Numbered from the stretch's first letter, positions 19,801 to 29,068 are shown. The stretch: 64,000 nucleotides of DNA from LD21 sp963715785 (GCA_963715785.1 OY970276.1:682001-746000), one strand, 5' to 3'. Translations and numbers: made by a program. Notes: generated by a model from the letters alone, not told the origin.

Positions 19801-22800
19801 ATTTACCCATACTTCTGCAGATTTCCGGGTTCCGTCATCAGTCGACCTGCTCCTGGTTTTAATTGGATTTCTTACTCCCAGCATTATTACCTTAATATTG
19901 CTCAGATTAGGATTACCCGAAATGGATACCCTGGCTGTTCCATTCTGATAAACGAAGACATCTGACACGCTTAAAGACGAACCAGGCAGACTCATTTGCC
20001 TGTTTCGCTCCTGTTTAGCTGCCTGTAACACTGACAGATCAATTTCAAAATTATTTTCAACAGGCCATACGATAGTTCTCTGATCATCTGAATTATTATC
20101 ATAATGACCTGGTGGTGTAAGCTTTAACGGAATTTCGTACTCATAGAAATTCCCTTTATAGTCCGATCCCATCCGGATGAAAGCAGTCAGGTCTCCGTCC
20201 TGTAAAGGTTGCCCCGGTATTGCTTCCGCATGCACTTCCATAAGCAGCTTGCGGTACTCCCGCATATCCAGGCTCACATTTCTATAAGCTGCACGTGCAT
20301 CTCCGTCCTCAAGATCCTGAACTTTGAGTACCATGGATTGTTCGTTCAGCTGTTGCAGCTGCGGATTTTGAGGGTCAGTCTGTCTGGTAAAGCCCGGAGG
20401 CAAGACATAATTTACAGGCGTTTTTCCTGAATTCTCTTCTATACTAACTGAACTCAGCTCAAATGAACCGTCACTGGATTCAGGCACTGTGATCCTTTCT
20501 CCGCCTTCCATGAAGGAGATGTTGTATCTTCTCCACTCCGCGCGAACAAGATCCAGCTTGGCAAATCGCATGATAACAGGCTGATCGAAACCTTTGAGAA
20601 ACATTCTCATAAAACGGATCGATTTAAAATCCTTGATGCTGCCGACTACTTTCTGATAATCGGTAATAGGAACTTTAAACTGATACCATTTTACTTTTGA
20701 TTTGTTACCATTTGCAAATGTGGCTTCATATTCAATCTCATCAGTAACATAGTTGGAGCCTACTTTAATATCACCCGGACGCATACTGATTTTGTACTGA
20801 TAGTAGCTTTCCGTCTCACTCAAAGTATTATCACGGTTGATGTCTTCCTCATCCGGCAGAGTAGATCCGGATGTCGGATACGATTCCTTCGACATACTTG
20901 ATGTCGGGGAATTTCCTTCTGTGCCATTATAGTTCTTGTAGCGGTCGAGAATACCCAGCTGCTCTGCATCATAGTCGGATCCCCTGAAGTAATGGTAATC
21001 ATCGCCCGAAGGATCTTTTTGTAACTGCTGATATGCATCAGGAGTTGCAATAAGAGCTGTCTTATTCAGATAATCAGAGAAAAATGTCTGTTCATCCTGG
21101 TCCATAAGGCCATCAAATCCGACATCCTGATAGAACCTTGATTCAGGTGCATTGTCGAATGCATGAACGACAGCCTGAACTGTCGGAACTCTTCCCCAGG
21201 CAGTTGTATCAACATTTTTCACAACAGGCGAACCCGGAAGGCCATTTTCAAAGCTTTTCCTCGAATCTTTTAATACATCCTCTGAGATATCTCCAAGATT
21301 AAGATAAAGATCCCCGCCTGCTTCATTTGGGTTATCCACAAACGGATCCATGACCCAGAATTCAACGTACTGAATGTTAGCGGTTTCAAAATCACTGGTA
21401 AGCACTTCTCTCATTATGCCACCCCATCTTGATTTTGGATCGTTAAGCTTGCCATCCGAACTTAAACCTGCAGAATATGGTCCCCGGTTCGTATCATAAT
21501 TATACGGACCCCTTTCATTCGGGTAAAATGCGAGGTTTAATACTGTTAAAGCCGTAGGGATTCCTGTCGGGCTTTCCTTGTATGGGAATATCTCGTTTTC
21601 ATAGATCTCTCTCACGAAATGGCTGGATTGCTCATCAGGATGCTGCCTGATATTGTCAGGAGTGGATGATCCGTTTCTTAAAAACAAGGGATCGATTACA
21701 TACCATGCAAGCTTTGCCCTGTTAAATCCGCTTGTCAGATCGTTATTGAGCTTTGCTTCGGGGAAAAGCTGGTCCTGACCCTGCGGCACACTGGAGATTG
21801 TCCACGCATTGAAAGCTTTCAGATCAAGCGGGATCTCGCTTGCCTCAAAGTCATCAATGTACGCGTTGCCGGCACTTGTTATTGCCTTTGAATGCCCGGG
21901 AATCAGGTTGGCAAACTCGCCAAAAAATGAGAAAGAGGATGGTGTTTTGGTATTAAGCAGCGGAATTTTATCAATAAGCTTTGTGAGCAGGCGCGATTCT
22001 GCTTTATATGAAGTATTTAATCCCCAGATTGTGTTTGAAACTGGCTCTTCTCCATAGTTAACTTTCTGGGTATATGGCCGTTCAGTAAGATGGAGAACAG
22101 TTGCACCTATATCAAAATTATCTGATGCTTTATAATCGAGATGTGTGCCAAGGAGAGTTTTTGTCTGAAAGCCAAAGAACTGGTTATTCTCCAGCGATAC
22201 CTGGATAGGTGTCTGAGAGTCGATAAGAGCGCTGTTTATAATTGTAACCGTTCCCATATTATAATCGACAGTATAATCAGTGTTTTCAGTGAGCGGCACG
22301 CCTCCGGCTGTAACCTTAACGGATCCCTGCGGTATGCTGGTAGCGTTAAGCCTGATTACTGACCCCGATTCGGCAGAATATTGTCCTTTGATTTTGAATT
22401 TATTTTTTTCAGCTATCTGACGAGCAGCGGTCTGAGTTGAATCATACAGCTCCTGGAAAACATATTTGGCTGCCACTCGGGGATCGGTAATTATCTTTTT
22501 CAGATGGCTTCCGAAAGGTTCTACTTCGGGAAAGATAATTTTCCCCCTGTCGACCATAACTGTCACACCATCGATAAAATCAAAAAATCCATCAGGTTGA
22601 CGGTCAAGCTGGGAATTAAGGTTATCGAGTCCCATTAACTGAAGGAGAATTTTATCTGTAAAGTTCGGTTCCGGTATATAGTTTATTGAATTGCCGGTCT
22701 TGTCATCTTCGTACAATACGTTGAGCACAAAGTCCTTCTTATCAAGCTTCCCCGAACCCAGCGAATAGATGTTTTTCATCATAAGATTCCATGTTGGCAA

Positions 22801-24333
22801 TTTCGGGCTAAGCGTGGTGCCTTTAAGCAATTTAAGGATAAGTGTCTGCGGGGCGGTGATTCCGTCGGTGGAGAATTCACCTACCTTAAAGACTTGCCCT
22901 CCAAGAGTATATTCGTAGGCAACTGCCAGCACTTCATCATTATTGAGGGCAGTATTCAGAGAGATGTAGCCAAGCTGCCTGTTGAAATAATACTCCCTGT
23001 CATCGAGTTTTCTGGCATTCTCAATCTTCTCAAAATCGCGACCGATCTGAAACCCCGGATTTAAAGGGCTGAACGCATTTGTCACCTGATTCACATTTCT
23101 GATAATGCCATAGGCTGTGGTGAGTTGCTCATACATCTTATTGGCATTATTGTCGGGATAAACAAGGGTGCCACGGGTAGCCTGGAAGGCGGGCACCTTA
23201 TTGAATATATGACTTGAATTTTCACCAAGGTCCATAAATGCTACGATATTCCTGTTGCTCGCGTCGACAAAGCTTGAAGATTTATTGGTTACCCATACTT
23301 CTATCCTTTCAATGTTAACGCCTGAACTTACCACAGGAATATTTTTCAGAGCGTCATCATAAATATCCCTGAAATATTGCGACAGGAAGAAATGCCTGTT
23401 GGCTTCATAATCATCGGCATATACTTCATAAGGAGTCACCTGAGCTCCGCCTTTTGCCTCGATGACTGAAGATTGTCCCTTTTGCTGGGAGAGAACAGTG
23501 GTTACGGTAAGTTTTCCGAATTGCATCTCTGTCTTGAGCCCAAACAAACTATAACTTCCGGTTATAAGTGTTCCCGTAAGCGGCAGAGTAACATCTCCTG
23601 CTTCAACTTTTTTAAGGATCTCATCCTCTTTTCCGGCATACTGAAGTTTTGTTCTGTTTTCAAATTCAAACATTGCATCGGTGTTATAATTCACACCCAG
23701 CGTCATTTTGTCACCAATTGTACCGGTGACGTTCATTTGAATTTTTTCCTTGAAATCGAAGGTAGGTATTGTCTGAAGCTTTACCGGCAGGGTTGGGTTT
23801 TCAGTCTTGGAGATATTAATTCCGAATATAAGTTCTGCAGATCCCTGAGGTACAATGTTAATGGTATTGCTCCCGAATATTTTATCGAATGCAGCTCCTC
23901 CCACTTCGATCTGAGGTATCAGACTCGATTTGAAGCCTGCTTCAGATCCTGAGATCCTTGAATCCCAGTATTCCCGCATGGATTTAGCGTATTGATATTT
24001 CCTGTACTCTTCGGGGCTCATGTGAACAGGTGGCCTGTAATCGAGGGCTCCTATTTTTTCGTACAGAATGTATTCATTCTTTACGGGGTCATAAATTGCC
24101 GTAGATTTGAAATTTGACGGTTTATCAAGAAACAGCGGGGCTTTTTGCTGTTCTTCCCAGGGGATTCCGTTGTCATCCTTTAGCTTAAGAATTGATTTTC
24201 GGGTTGTATCCGCCGTGGCATCTTTTTGCACAGCAGTCTGACTACTTGCTTCTGAGGACTTTAAGAGAAAAGAAGCGAACAGCAGTAGATACGAACATAT
24301 CAGAATATTTTTATATGATATTCCTGATCCCAA
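16894..24333 (-). CDS. sprA: SprA, T9SS outer-membrane translocon protein
   Basis: This 2479-residue protein matches the SprA (Sov) family, the very large outer-membrane barrel that forms the export channel of the type IX secretion system and is needed for gliding in motile members. A signal peptide (about 1-32) is followed by long beta-rich repeats. Typical features are AAFDKIFGSNTINIVPQGSAE near 150, the AYIDDFEASEIPLDL segment near 830, and the terminal strand GFSLKFTLVQ. The start is a TTG 18 bp after ruvA; an in-frame stop 15 bp upstream excludes longer starts. ruvA-sprA adjacency is common in Bacteroidota. Its likely clients include the amylase at 5.9 kb. Confidence 0.95.
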   Translation of the reverse strand: MGSGISYKNILICSYLLLFASFLLKSSEASSQTAVQKDATADTTRKSILKLKDDNGIPWEEQQKAPLFLDKPSNFKSTAIYDPVKNEYILYEKIGALDYRPPVHMSPEEYRKYQYAKSMREYWDSRISGSEAGFKSSLIPQIEVGGAAFDKIFGSNTINIVPQGSAELIFGINISKTENPTLPVKLQTIPTFDFKEKIQMNVTGTIGDKMTLGVNYNTDAMFEFENRTKLQYAGKEDEILKKVEAGDVTLPLTGTLITGSYSLFGLKTEMQFGKLTVTTVLSQQKGQSSVIEAKGGAQVTPYEVYADDYEANRHFFLSQYFRDIYDDALKNIPVVSSGVNIERIEVWVTNKSSSFVDASNRNIVAFMDLGENSSHIFNKVPAFQATRGTLVYPDNNANKMYEQLTTAYGIIRNVNQVTNAFSPLNPGFQIGRDFEKIENARKLDDREYYFNRQLGYISLNTALNNDEVLAVAYEYTLGGQVFKVGEFSTDGITAPQTLILKLLKGTTLSPKLPTWNLMMKNIYSLGSGKLDKKDFVLNVLYEDDKTGNSINYIPEPNFTDKILLQLMGLDNLNSQLDRQPDGFFDFIDGVTVMVDRGKIIFPEVEPFGSHLKKIITDPRVAAKYVFQELYDSTQTAARQIAEKNKFKIKGQYSAESGSVIRLNATSIPQGSVKVTAGGVPLTENTDYTVDYNMGTVTIINSALIDSQTPIQVSLENNQFFGFQTKTLLGTHLDYKASDNFDIGATVLHLTERPYTQKVNYGEEPVSNTIWGLNTSYKAESRLLTKLIDKIPLLNTKTPSSFSFFGEFANLIPGHSKAITSAGNAYIDDFEASEIPLDLKAFNAWTISSVPQGQDQLFPEAKLNNDLTSGFNRAKLAWYVIDPLFLRNGSSTPDNIRQHPDEQSSHFVREIYENEIFPYKESPTGIPTALTVLNLAFYPNERGPYNYDTNRGPYSAGLSSDGKLNDPKSRWGGIMREVLTSDFETANIQYVEFWVMDPFVDNPNEAGGDLYLNLGDISEDVLKDSRKSFENGLPGSPVVKNVDTTAWGRVPTVQAVVHAFDNAPESRFYQDVGFDGLMDQDEQTFFSDYLNKTALIATPDAYQQLQKDPSGDDYHYFRGSDYDAEQLGILDRYKNYNGTEGNSPTSSMSKESYPTSGSTLPDEEDINRDNTLSETESYYQYKISMRPGDIKVGSNYVTDEIEYEATFANGNKSKVKWYQFKVPITDYQKVVGSIKDFKSIRFMRMFLKGFDQPVIMRFAKLDLVRAEWRRYNISFMEGGERITVPESSDGSFELSSVSIEENSGKTPVNYVLPPGFTRQTDPQNPQLQQLNEQSMVLKVQDLEDGDARAAYRNVSLDMREYRKLLMEVHAEAIPGQPLQDGDLTAFIRMGSDYKGNFYEYEIPLKLTPPGHYDNNSDDQRTIVWPVENNFEIDLSVLQAAKQERNRQMSLPGSSLSVSDVFVYQNGTARVSISGNPNLSNIKVIMLGVRNPIKTRSRSTDDGTRKSAEVWVNELRLSDFVEDGGWAANGHLQARLADLGTVDVVGQASTPGWGSLEQKVNERSKEETMKYDLSSSIELGKFFPEKLGVRLPVYLGYSETRIRPQYDPLDPDILLSDALKAAKNNAERDSILSISEDYSRRKTITISNAGITKRGTKPHPWDLANLSVNYTYNEIFNSNINTQIDLEKDYRGGLNYDYQAQPANVMPFRNVRFLSSPAFKIIKDFNFYVFPKSLSFRTDLSRTYNELITRNIDDPYLKITPSFKKDFEWSRIYDFKYDITRNLKFDFTATDLARIDEPSGGVDKSRYSNLYDEWKDSVWVNLRRGGRTTDYNHFFNITYTLPVNKLPLLSWVNANARYTADYTWLAGPLFPDSLNINLGNSIKNHSEMTFTAMGNLATLYTKLKFLKRIENSTQPGGPQKSKADMRTVTFSKNNMSFKANVAKAIFHNLNTKDIKVKIVGKNGVEVRGKIDILTENKINFTAAKQVDSAKVVIEGQVKKIRNPIIVTGEYLLRALMGIRSVSLTYTTDQGQFLPGYTPETNFLGMSQNNGRLAPGLPFIMGYSSRSFFDQAVTNGWLSRDTLLNTPAVYDKKRDLSLRSLIEPFPGLRIDVNADRRFIESESSYYIADNNGNFPDSTRNRIINGNFSISIISWGTAFEKISKSNDYASPTFEAFKKNTVIISSRRAAERQKVDPGYDPNTDPVTGEQLTGPFKSGYGQTSSDVLIPAFLAAYTKTDPNKVGLGIFPSALQMMPNWRINFDGLSKFPFVQSVFRSINLMHQYRSTYQIGSYTTNLTYDPGEDGISRIRDLQNNFVQQYEIDVVTISEQFSPLINVDMNWKNSLTTRFEWKKSRTVSLNLTSNQVSDSRINELVFGAGYRFDNVQIILKTGQGQKALKSDLNVRLDLSIRDNKTLARKLIEDVDQPVIGEKVFTVGATADYVLSDRFNLQIFADRTMNNPFVANTFPTSNTNFGFSLKFTLVQ

Positions 24334-24351
24334 TCCGGCTTTTATTCAGAA

Positions 24352-24933
24352 TTACAAGTTTTTAAGCGCTTTCTTTATCATATCCTCCACAGTCAGGTTT
24401 TTTTCATCTCTGACAATCTTGTCAAGGACTTTGGAGACTGCACTTTTGGCAAATCCTAACATTACTAAAGCAGATAACGCCTCTTCGCGCCTTGTATTGT
24501 CTGCGAAAGCAAATATTTCACCGCTTCCGGCCTGTTTGCCAAGCTTGTCTTTCAGGTCAACAATGATCCTTTGAGCCGTTTTTAAACCGATTCCTTTTAC
24601 ACTTTTCAGAAGGTTGACGTCGGAACCTAAGATAGCCTTCTCTATCTCTGCCGGATTTAGAGAAGATAGCATCATTCTTGCGGTATTGGCGCCTACACCT
24701 GTGACTGAAATCAAAAGCCGGAATATATCCCTCTCCTCAGCGTCGGCAAATCCGAAAAGCTGGTGAGTGTCTTCGCGAATGACTTCATGAATAAGAATCT
24801 TATACTCCTTTTTATTCTCCAGTTTGGAAAAAGTTGAAAGGGATATATGAATTGAATAGCCGATACCCCCTGTTTCTGTGATCAGGAATGTTGGGGTGAT
24901 CTGGGTGATATCACCTTTTATGTAATCTATCAT
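24352..24933 (-). CDS. ruvA: Holliday junction helicase subunit RuvA
   Basis: RuvA binds four-way DNA junctions and loads the RuvB motor for branch migration. The 193-residue protein has the OB-fold N-terminus (MIDYIKGDI, with TETGGIGYSIHI), two helix-hairpin-helix motifs (LLISVTGVGANTARMML and LLKSVKGIGLKTAQRII) and the C-terminal domain III that touches RuvB (REEALSALVMLGF). Length is normal. Its start lies 2 bp from the pdxA stop, and it probably shares a transcript with the aminopeptidase gene, pdxA and sprA. Confidence 0.97.
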   Translation of the reverse strand: MIDYIKGDITQITPTFLITETGGIGYSIHISLSTFSKLENKKEYKILIHEVIREDTHQLFGFADAEERDIFRLLISVTGVGANTARMMLSSLNPAEIEKAILGSDVNLLKSVKGIGLKTAQRIIVDLKDKLGKQAGSGEIFAFADNTRREEALSALVMLGFAKSAVSKVLDKIVRDEKNLTVEDMIKKALKNL

Positions 24934-24935
24934 AT

Positions 24936-26036
24936 TTACGATTCAGGATTAAAAATATCAGGAGGAAGCTCATCCGAGCGGTCGTTGTGGATTTCAATAT
25001 CCTGATGCTTGAGGGGATTTTTTGATATTTCGTTATACATCTGACGGTTTCTGAATATATCGCAAGCCAGATAAATTGCCTGCCTGAACGAATTTTCCGA
25101 AGCCTCTCCCTTGCCTGCTATTGAAAATGCAGTGCCATGTACGGGAGATGTTCTTATAAATGGCAGACCGGCAGTGAAATTAACACCTGAGTCAAAAGAC
25201 AAAGCTTTGAATGGTGTTAGTCCCTGATCGTGGTACATGGCCAGTATTCCATCGAATTTGGAAAATGATCCTGCACCAAAAAATCCATCTGCGGGGAATG
25301 GTCCGAAGGTCATTATTCCTTCTTTCTGTGCCTGTATAATTGCCGGCGTTATTATCTCAGCCTCTTCTGTTCCCAGCAATGAATTATCACCTGCATGAGG
25401 GTTAAGCCCCAGCACTGCAATTCGCGGCTTTCGAATTCCAAAATCAAATATCAGCGACTGATTCATCAGCCTGATCTTATGTATCAGAGTTTCGATTGTT
25501 ATCAGCGATGAAACCTTGGTAAGGGGCACATGGTCTGTTGCAATTCCGATCTTCATGCTTTCACCTATCATAAACATGAGAGACTCCTCACAACCGGCAA
25601 CGAATGTAAGATAATCGGTATGACCATTAAAATGAAACTTGTCCGATTGGATATTTTGCTTGTCAATAGGAGCAGTTATAAGTACATCAATTTTCCCGGC
25701 TTTCAGATCTTCAACCGCATTCTCGAGTGAAATCAGAGCAGCCTCGCCTCCCTGTGGTGTTGACTTCCCGAGTTCAACCCTGATGTTGTCATCAAGACAA
25801 TTGATCATATTGGCTTTCCTTGCATGCGCCTCATCAGGAGTTCGGATATTATTGAAACTGAAGTTATTTACATTCAATGCCTTACGATGATAAGCCGCAA
25901 CTTTTGGTGAACCATAGACGATCGGTGTGCACAATTCGCTTATTGACGGATCCGAAAGTGCCTTTATTATCACTTCATATCCGATGCCATTGATGTCTCC
26001 CTGAGAGATTCCTGCTATAATTGTTTTCTTTTCCAT
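24936..26036 (-). CDS. pdxA: 4-hydroxythreonine-4-phosphate dehydrogenase
   Basis: PdxA oxidises 4-phosphohydroxy-L-threonine in pyridoxal 5'-phosphate synthesis. The 366-residue protein opens with GISQGDINGIGYEV, the family's GDPAGIGPE region. The three metal-binding histidines are in FNGHTDYL, LGLNPHAGD and AMYHDQGLTPFK. A GTAFSIAGKGEA segment near the end is also characteristic. A short charged tail after about 345 is not part of the core. It is 6 bp downstream of the aminopeptidase gene and 2 bp upstream of ruvA. Confidence 0.96.
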   Translation of the reverse strand: MEKKTIIAGISQGDINGIGYEVIIKALSDPSISELCTPIVYGSPKVAAYHRKALNVNNFSFNNIRTPDEAHARKANMINCLDDNIRVELGKSTPQGGEAALISLENAVEDLKAGKIDVLITAPIDKQNIQSDKFHFNGHTDYLTFVAGCEESLMFMIGESMKIGIATDHVPLTKVSSLITIETLIHKIRLMNQSLIFDFGIRKPRIAVLGLNPHAGDNSLLGTEEAEIITPAIIQAQKEGIMTFGPFPADGFFGAGSFSKFDGILAMYHDQGLTPFKALSFDSGVNFTAGLPFIRTSPVHGTAFSIAGKGEASENSFRQAIYLACDIFRNRQMYNEISKNPLKHQDIEIHNDRSDELPPDIFNPES

Positions 26037-26042
26037 ATTTCG

Positions 26043-27497
26043 TTATTTCTTGCCCGGATATTCCGCAGCGATCCTCCTCAGAAATTCGGAGAGAAGCCTT
26101 AGTCCTGTAGCAGGTCCGTTCTTTAGTTTGTAAAAATTATCTTTCTTAAGCATTTCTGTCCCGGCAATATCAAGATGTATCAGGGGAAATTCAGCAAACT
26201 TTTCAAGGAATTTTCCGGCAATGATAGCACCAGCTTCACGTCCTCCTACATTTCTTATGTCAGCGACCTCTGATTTCAGCAGTTCCCCATACTCGTCCCA
26301 GAGGGGCAGTTCGGCAATCCTCTCGTAAACATCGTGGCCGCATTCTTCCAGCAAGTTGAAGTATTTTCTGTCGGCATTTGACATTACAGCTATTGCCTGG
26401 CTACCGAATGTCATTGCTGCTGAGCCTGTCAGGGTTGCAATATCTATTATCAGTTCAGGTGAATATTTCGATGCGTAGCTGATTGCATCAGCCATAATAA
26501 GCCGGCCTTCTGCATCTGTATTTCCAATCTCAACGCTCATCCCGTTAAACATTGTAATAATATCGCCTTGTGTATAGGCGTTTCCACCCGGACGATTATC
26601 AGTTGAGGGTACCAGTCCGATAACGTGAAGAGGGATATCTGATTTTGCAATTGTGTGCAAAACTCCGGTAACTATGGCTGCGCCCGCCATATCACCATTC
26701 ATTCCTGCCATAAACTCACCGGTTTTGATATTCAGCCCGCCTGTGTCATAAACAACCCCCTTACCAACGAGAACAACAGGATGAGAGTTAACGCATCCTG
26801 AGGGATGCCATTCCAGGATACAAAAAACCGGAGGATCAACGCTGCCTTTGTTTACTGCAAGAAGTCCGCCCATCTTAAGGGCTTCGATCTTACCTTTTGT
26901 GAGTATTTCAACTTTGAAGCCAGCTGAATCACCTATCTTTTTTATCTCACATGCCAGCGCAGCAGCATTTAACTGATTAACAGGCTCTTTTATAAGATCT
27001 CTTGCAAAATAGACAGCATCGGTCTGATCAGTAAGCCATTTCAGTTCAGAGTCGTCTGCATCGGTCTGCAGCAACAGAATTCCGGGATAGCTTTTGTTCT
27101 CACCCTTATCAGCCTCCGTTTTGTACTTATCAAATGAATATGCACTAAGCAACAAGGCCCCGGCAAAATCCTCAACAGCCCCTTTATAAGCCATTGCGGA
27201 AGTAACAGCCAATTCTGAATGGTTATTATCTCTGATGGTTTTTCTCAGGTTATAAGCAGCTCTTCTTAGCTCTTCCTTTACTTTATACCGGATATCTTCC
27301 TTTAACCTGATCAGATAAGTACATCTGTCGTAAGAATTTATGAGAACACATTCATCCTTTGCCTTTAACCCTTTCAGGGCGTAATCAGTCTCCTTCCTGG
27401 TGAGTTTTAATGCCGAAGGAATCTCATCACTTCCCAGAATGCATACAACAGATTGTCCAGATGATATTTGCGATATTCTTTGGATTACGGGTTTCAT
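26043..27497 (-). CDS. pepA: Leucyl aminopeptidase, peptidase family M17
   Basis: This 484-residue cytosolic enzyme removes N-terminal residues from peptides using two metal ions. The C-terminal catalytic domain (about 165-484) carries VGKGVVYDTGG (active-site Lys and Asp), MNGDMAGAA, and the M17 signature NTDAEGRL. The N-terminal macro-like domain (1-150) is more variable. The gene starts divergently from mqnC across a 134-bp gap and begins the run to pdxA, ruvA and sprA. M17 proteins are usually hexamers. Membership of the family is certain, but peptide preference is not predictable. Confidence 0.95.
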   Translation of the reverse strand: MKPVIQRISQISSGQSVVCILGSDEIPSALKLTRKETDYALKGLKAKDECVLINSYDRCTYLIRLKEDIRYKVKEELRRAAYNLRKTIRDNNHSELAVTSAMAYKGAVEDFAGALLLSAYSFDKYKTEADKGENKSYPGILLLQTDADDSELKWLTDQTDAVYFARDLIKEPVNQLNAAALACEIKKIGDSAGFKVEILTKGKIEALKMGGLLAVNKGSVDPPVFCILEWHPSGCVNSHPVVLVGKGVVYDTGGLNIKTGEFMAGMNGDMAGAAIVTGVLHTIAKSDIPLHVIGLVPSTDNRPGGNAYTQGDIITMFNGMSVEIGNTDAEGRLIMADAISYASKYSPELIIDIATLTGSAAMTFGSQAIAVMSNADRKYFNLLEECGHDVYERIAELPLWDEYGELLKSEVADIRNVGGREAGAIIAGKFLEKFAEFPLIHLDIAGTEMLKKDNFYKLKNGPATGLRLLSEFLRRIAAEYPGKK

Positions 27498-27541
27498 AGT
27501 ATTTACGGGTCGTTGTTGGAGATGTAAAGTTAACTAAAATA

Positions 27542-27573
27542 TTGAATGTTTCGATTCCAAAGAGCTACCTTTG
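27542..27573 (+). promoter_or_regulatory. Candidate promoter for mqnC
   Basis: TTG at 27542-27544 and TACCTTTG at 27566-27573 are separated by 21 bp, matching the Bacteroidota housekeeping pattern (TTTG, about 19-21 bp, TAnnTTTG). The predicted start of transcription is about 50 bp before the mqnC ATG at 27632. Confidence 0.45.
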
Positions 27574-27631
27574 ACCCGATTAATTAAGTCTGGAAATTAT
27601 ATAATTTATTGAAGTAATTTTTTTTATTCTG

Positions 27632-28717
27632 ATGATCCTGGATGAACTTTACGATAAGGCACTCCGTCTTATACCTCTAGAAACAGCGGAAGGAGTTGCT
27701 CTGTATGAGACCGCTTCTCTGGAAGAACTGATGTTTGTGGCGAATAAGCTGCGACAGCTGCATAACCCGGGAAATATTGTGGGCTGGATGATTGACAGGA
27801 ATGTCAACATTACAAATATCTGTTTCTCCCAGTGTTCCTTCTGCAATTTCTGCCGGAAAAAGGGATCTGAAACCGGATACATAACATCCATTGAAGACTA
27901 TAAATCCAAGATAGATGAATTATATGATCTGGGAGGAGATCAGCTTCTTCTTCAGGGAGGTATGAACCCCGATCTTGGCCTTGGTTTTTATATTGATCTT
28001 TTCAGCAATCTCAAGAATTTATATCCCTCATTAAAACTGCATGCCCTGGGCCCGCCAGAGATTGTATATCTTGCCAGGAAGGAAAAATTATCATTTACCG
28101 GGGTTCTCACTCGACTGAAAGACTCAGGACTTGACAGTCTTCCGGGAGCAGGTGCCGAAATACTATCTGACAGGGTAAGGAAAATTATTTCTCCTGCGAA
28201 GGCCACCACAGAAGAATGGCTTGATGTGATACGGCAGGCACATAAGATGAATCTGCCCACTTCAGCAACAATGATGTTCGGACATATTGAAAATACCAGG
28301 GAAAGAATTGAGCATCTTGTCCGGCTGAGGGACCTTCAGGCTGAGAAGCCTGAAGATCATTACGGATTCATCACATTCATACCGTGGGCTTTTCAGGATG
28401 CCGGGACTGTTCTGCTTACCAGGCATGGGGTTAAAAGCAGCTATAACGGCCCTGACTATATCAGAATGATCGCAGTGAGCAGGATCATGTTAAATAATAT
28501 CAGAAATATCCAGGCGTCCATTCTCACAGTGGGCAGGGAGATAGGGATGTTGTCGCTGCATGCCGGGGCAAACGATCTTGGTTCAATAATGATCGAGGAG
28601 AATGTCGTAAGTGCAGCAGGAGCTAATAACAGATTCAATGCCAACGAGATGCAATCTATCATAAAGGAAGCAGGATTTATTCCCGGGAGAAGGAATCAGA
28701 AATACGAGGTTTTGTAA
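27632..28717 (+). CDS. mqnC: Cyclic dehypoxanthinyl futalosine synthase MqnC (radical SAM)
   Basis: MqnC is a radical-SAM enzyme that cyclises dehypoxanthine futalosine in the futalosine route to menaquinone. The 361-residue protein has the 4Fe-4S motif CFSQCSFC (Cys64, Cys68, Cys71). It also has LLQGGMNPDLGL, the GLDSLPGAGAEIL segment that favours MqnC over its paralogue MqnE, and a C-terminal radical-SAM extension with GANDLGSIMIEENVVSAAG. Length is normal for MqnC. It is a single + strand gene between two - strand runs. The other mqn genes are not in the window. Confidence 0.92.
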   Translation: MILDELYDKALRLIPLETAEGVALYETASLEELMFVANKLRQLHNPGNIVGWMIDRNVNITNICFSQCSFCNFCRKKGSETGYITSIEDYKSKIDELYDLGGDQLLLQGGMNPDLGLGFYIDLFSNLKNLYPSLKLHALGPPEIVYLARKEKLSFTGVLTRLKDSGLDSLPGAGAEILSDRVRKIISPAKATTEEWLDVIRQAHKMNLPTSATMMFGHIENTRERIEHLVRLRDLQAEKPEDHYGFITFIPWAFQDAGTVLLTRHGVKSSYNGPDYIRMIAVSRIMLNNIRNIQASILTVGREIGMLSLHAGANDLGSIMIEENVVSAAGANNRFNANEMQSIIKEAGFIPGRRNQKYEVL

Positions 28718-28718
28718 T

Positions 28719-28752
28719 GTAGTAGAGACGTTGAATGCAACGTCTCTACTAC
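28719..28752. repeat. Perfect 15-bp palindromic repeat (element P, copy 1)
   Basis: Two perfect 15-bp arms (GTAGTAGAGACGTTG and its complement) enclose AATG, starting 1 bp after the mqnC stop. A related palindrome with 12-bp arms lies at 38652-38679. The arms differ by a paired change (AGACG/CGTCT against AGGCG/CGCCT), which keeps the stem. Here it may also terminate mqnC. Confidence 0.8.
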
Positions 28753-28759
28753 CCTAAAA

Positions 28760-28792
28760 TAAAAAAACCCGCATCCTATTCAAATGCAGGTT
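28760..28792 (-). terminator. Rho-independent terminator of tatA
   Basis: On the - strand a 9-bp stem (AACCTGCAT with ATGCGGGTT, including one U-G pair) is followed by a run of seven or more T. On the + strand the same position would be a C-A mismatch, so the element is built for - strand transcripts. It lies 25 bp after the tatA stop. Confidence 0.75.
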
Positions 28793-28817
28793 CTTTTGAA
28801 ATATTGTGATATCAGAG

Positions 28818-28994
28818 TTAATCTTTATGAGCTACTTCTCTGTCTTCATCAGCAGGATCGAATTTTGAGGCTTTTTTAAATTCTTTCATGCCCTGTCCAA
28901 TTCCTTTCATAAGCTCAGGAATCTTACGACCACCGAAAAGCAGTACAACCACAACCAGTATCAGTAATATTTCTGTCATTCCTATCTTACCCAT
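28818..28994 (-). CDS. tatA: Twin-arginine translocase subunit TatA
   Basis: This short gene encodes 58 residues. After MGKIGMTEI comes one membrane helix (about 9-20), then the TatA/E hallmark FGGRKIPEL at the start of an amphipathic helix, and GIGQGMKEFKKA. The tail is acidic and lysine-rich, as usual. TatA forms the pore-like component of the Tat pathway that exports folded proteins. At least two Tat-type substrates are encoded at 61.5-63.8 kb. It lies 74 bp downstream of rseP and ends at a strong terminator. No tatC is seen in the window. Confidence 0.95.
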   Translation of the reverse strand: MGKIGMTEILLILVVVVLLFGGRKIPELMKGIGQGMKEFKKASKFDPADEDREVAHKD

Positions 28995-29068
28995 CGCGTT
29001 TAATTTTAGAATTTAAACAAAGTTAAACAATCTTTATCTAATAACAAGCCGGTAAAAAACATTTAATT

